From: Solidesulfovibrio alcoholivorans DSM 5433 | GTDB taxonomy: Bacteria > Desulfobacterota > Desulfovibrionia > Desulfovibrionales > Desulfovibrionaceae | Direction: 5' to 3' | DNA: 64,000 nt | NCBI RefSeq assembly: GCF_000702665.1 | Contig: NZ_JNJA01000012.1 | Location: 1-64,000 of the forward strand | Shown here: positions 60,403 to 64,000 of the stretch, in pieces | Layout of the letters: every line of letters begins with the position of its first letter | Position numbering within the stretch: the stretch's first letter is position 1 | Made by a program: the position numbers and the translations under genes | Notes under the pieces: model-generated | The model's database searches: none | The model's input: only the letters and a program-made list of their open reading frames with translations | Told to the model about the DNA's origin: nothing

Positions 60403-64000
<3,598 letters not shown>

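Overview
The window is a high-GC chromosomal segment from an anaerobic, sulfate-reducer-like deltaproteobacterium. The best match from content is a Desulfovibrionaceae member of the Desulfovibrio/Solidesulfovibrio type. The grounds are a hybrid-cluster protein with an HcpR-type regulator, a siroheme decarboxylase subunit (alternative heme route), an NAD(P)-linked [FeFe]-hydrogenase of HydABC/Hnd type, anaerobic (cbi-type) cobalamin genes, and many Fe-S proteins. About 50 protein genes are supported. I see no rRNA, tRNA, CRISPR array, transposase or phage gene, so this is mostly core chromosome with a few unusual loci.

Layout. 1-3019: a Crp/Fnr regulator (probable hcpR) divergent from a small siroheme/ferredoxin-like Fe-S protein and a NapH-like membrane ferredoxin. 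2873-6078: a radical SAM-TPR-glycosyltransferase fusion followed by a 48-residue Cys protein. 6209-8401: a chemoreceptor. 8898-11682: hcp, a ferredoxin-like partner and a cupin, preceded by the same TTGAC-N4-GTCAA palindrome found beside hcpR. 12231-17617: a diguanylate cyclase, a secreted DUF1501/DUF1800 pair, a small membrane protein and a GGCT-like protein. 17728-21269: gpsA, ahbB, and a phasin-like/UbiB-kinase operon. 21386-28925: a phenylacetate-CoA-ligase-like gene with a complete branched-chain-type ABC transporter and two tandem paralogous binding proteins, pointing to uptake and activation of an amino or aryl acid. 29149-35495: a secreted unknown, YjbQ, and cobalamin genes cbiF, cobL (cbiE-cbiT), cbiD and cobB/cbiA. 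35696-37084: a Csd4/Pgp1-like peptidoglycan carboxypeptidase (cell curvature). 37186-44288: an enoyl-CoA hydratase-like gene, a Pat-type protein acetyltransferase, an HD-GYP-like protein and two glycosyltransferases. 44425-53472: rnhA, a LolD-like ATPase, an SGNH esterase, coaX, a TPR protein, eno, a dienelactone hydrolase, folD and a second UbiB kinase. 53590-58056: the hydABC hydrogenase operon. 58586-60187: a TPP-enzyme homologue that has lost its catalytic motifs. 60403 to the window end: a CheB-CheR-PAS-histidine kinase fusion, cut by the window edge.

The most striking non-genic feature is a family of eleven short palindromic elements with a purine-rich arm and a near-perfect 23-27 bp inverted repeat. 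They lie mostly just 3' of stop codons in sense orientation. One has expanded inside the coding region of cobB without breaking the frame, and another supplies the ribosome-binding site of livF. Other large palindromes sit between livF and livG and downstream of the diguanylate cyclase gene. Functions below are assigned from visible motifs and family knowledge; no database search was run.
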